Below are positions 21,655 through 21,791 of a stretch of DNA of 21,791 nucleotides, piece by piece. A program made the translations under genes and the position numbers. How positions within the stretch are numbered: the first letter of the stretch is position 1; each line of letters opens with the position of its first letter. The notes beneath the pieces are model-generated. The model saw only the letters and a program-made list of their open reading frames with translations. It had not been told where the DNA came from and made no database searches. Origin of the DNA: JBKEDH01 sp047975295 (GTDB lineage: Bacteria; Bacteroidota; Bacteroidia; Flavobacteriales; Flavobacteriaceae); assembly GCA_047975295.1 (NCBI GenBank), contig JBKEDH010000061.1:1-21791 (forward strand), read 5' to 3'.

Positions 21655-21789
21655 TTACCACTTAACAGGTACAGTTATTCGTTCGCCTAATTTTTTACCA
21701 TCTAAAAACTGTATTGAAATACTATCGTTTTTGGTTAGCTTCTCAAATAGCTGTTTGTGTTTTTGTTTAAACTCGCTTACTGTACCTAT
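21655..21789 (-). CDS. C-terminal end of an unidentified protein (partial)
   Basis: An open minus-strand frame enters from the right edge and ends at TAA 21655-21657, giving the last 44 residues of a protein whose start lies outside. The sequence (IGTVSEFKQKHKQLFEKL, KNDSISIQFLDGKKLGERIT, ending VPVKW) looks like the helix and last strands of a PDZ-type domain, as in the tails of some Bacteroidetes periplasmic proteases, but this is a weak resemblance. Confidence 0.6.
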   Translation of the reverse strand: MGTVSEFKQKHKQLFEKLTKNDSISIQFLDGKKLGERITVPVKW

Positions 21790-21791
21790 AT

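Noticed and set aside
18814..21791. Canonical class 1-type integron attC sites or an integron integrase
   Set aside because: The boundary boxes do not fit RYYYAAC/GTTRRRY strictly and no tyrosine recombinase is encoded in the window, so I claim only cassette-like architecture.
20871..21791. A fourth cassette-like unit around the 164-aa gene
   Set aside because: GTTGGCAATTGG follows the gene, but I found no complementary partner upstream of its start up to the window edge; the other end may lie outside or may not exist.
1..21791. tRNA, rRNA or known riboswitch
   Set aside because: No cloverleaf-like sequence, rRNA segment or recognisable riboswitch was seen in the intergenic regions; this was by eye and not by covariance search.

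Overview
The window is AT-rich, its mRNAs start without Shine-Dalgarno boxes, and at least one promoter fits the Bacteroidetes -33/-7 pattern (TTTG, 19 nt, TAnnTTTG). Protein content (OmpA with thrombospondin type 3 repeats, an OlsF-type bifunctional acyltransferase, a Nudix-fold regulator, an AddAB pair, an LxxC lipoprotein) points to a member of the Flavobacteriaceae, probably marine. The species cannot be fixed from the sequence alone.

Layout. (1) 1-3936, plus strand: an inorganic anion / carbon module consisting of the tail of a SulP transporter, a tandem universal stress protein, a beta-carbonic anhydrase, a 385-bp gap holding a 160-bp MITE-like inverted-repeat element, and a second complete SulP transporter with a STAS domain. 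The pairing suggests bicarbonate uptake and interconversion (inference). (2) 3942-8699: class I fructose-1,6-bisphosphatase (minus), diverging from GNAT acetyltransferase - aspartate kinase - OlsF-like aminolipid synthase (plus). (3) 8857-18001, all minus: AddA helicase-nuclease, OmpA, AddB-like nuclease, alpha/beta hydrolase and a Nudix-fold winged-helix regulator. OmpA has its own strong promoter and a terminator behind it. AddB, hydrolase and regulator are packed with 0-4 nt spacing and look like one operon. (4) 18142-18813: Mn-type superoxide dismutase, diverging from addA across a short region with a 9-bp perfect inverted repeat, and closed by a 24-bp perfect hairpin.

(5) 18814-21791 is different. 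It is an accessory tract of small minus-strand genes of unknown function, each sitting between structured non-coding spacers. Three consecutive units (a lipoprotein gene, a 199-aa gene and a 49-aa ORF too short for routine calling) each begin with a short sequence that is the exact reverse complement of the one following the same gene. The private arm differs from unit to unit (TTGGCAAAC, GTTGTAGTGC, TTGGCTTT). The spacer after each unit opens with the shared AACAATG, and two spacers are ~115-118-bp copies of one imperfect-palindrome family. This is the architecture of integron gene cassettes, where the first bases of a cassette pair with the R'' box of its own attC. However, the boxes do not match the textbook attC consensus and no integrase is in the window. 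I consider this the most interesting part: an integrase-less cassette cluster or an undescribed cassette-like system of Bacteroidetes. The window ends in the C-terminus of another minus-strand gene.
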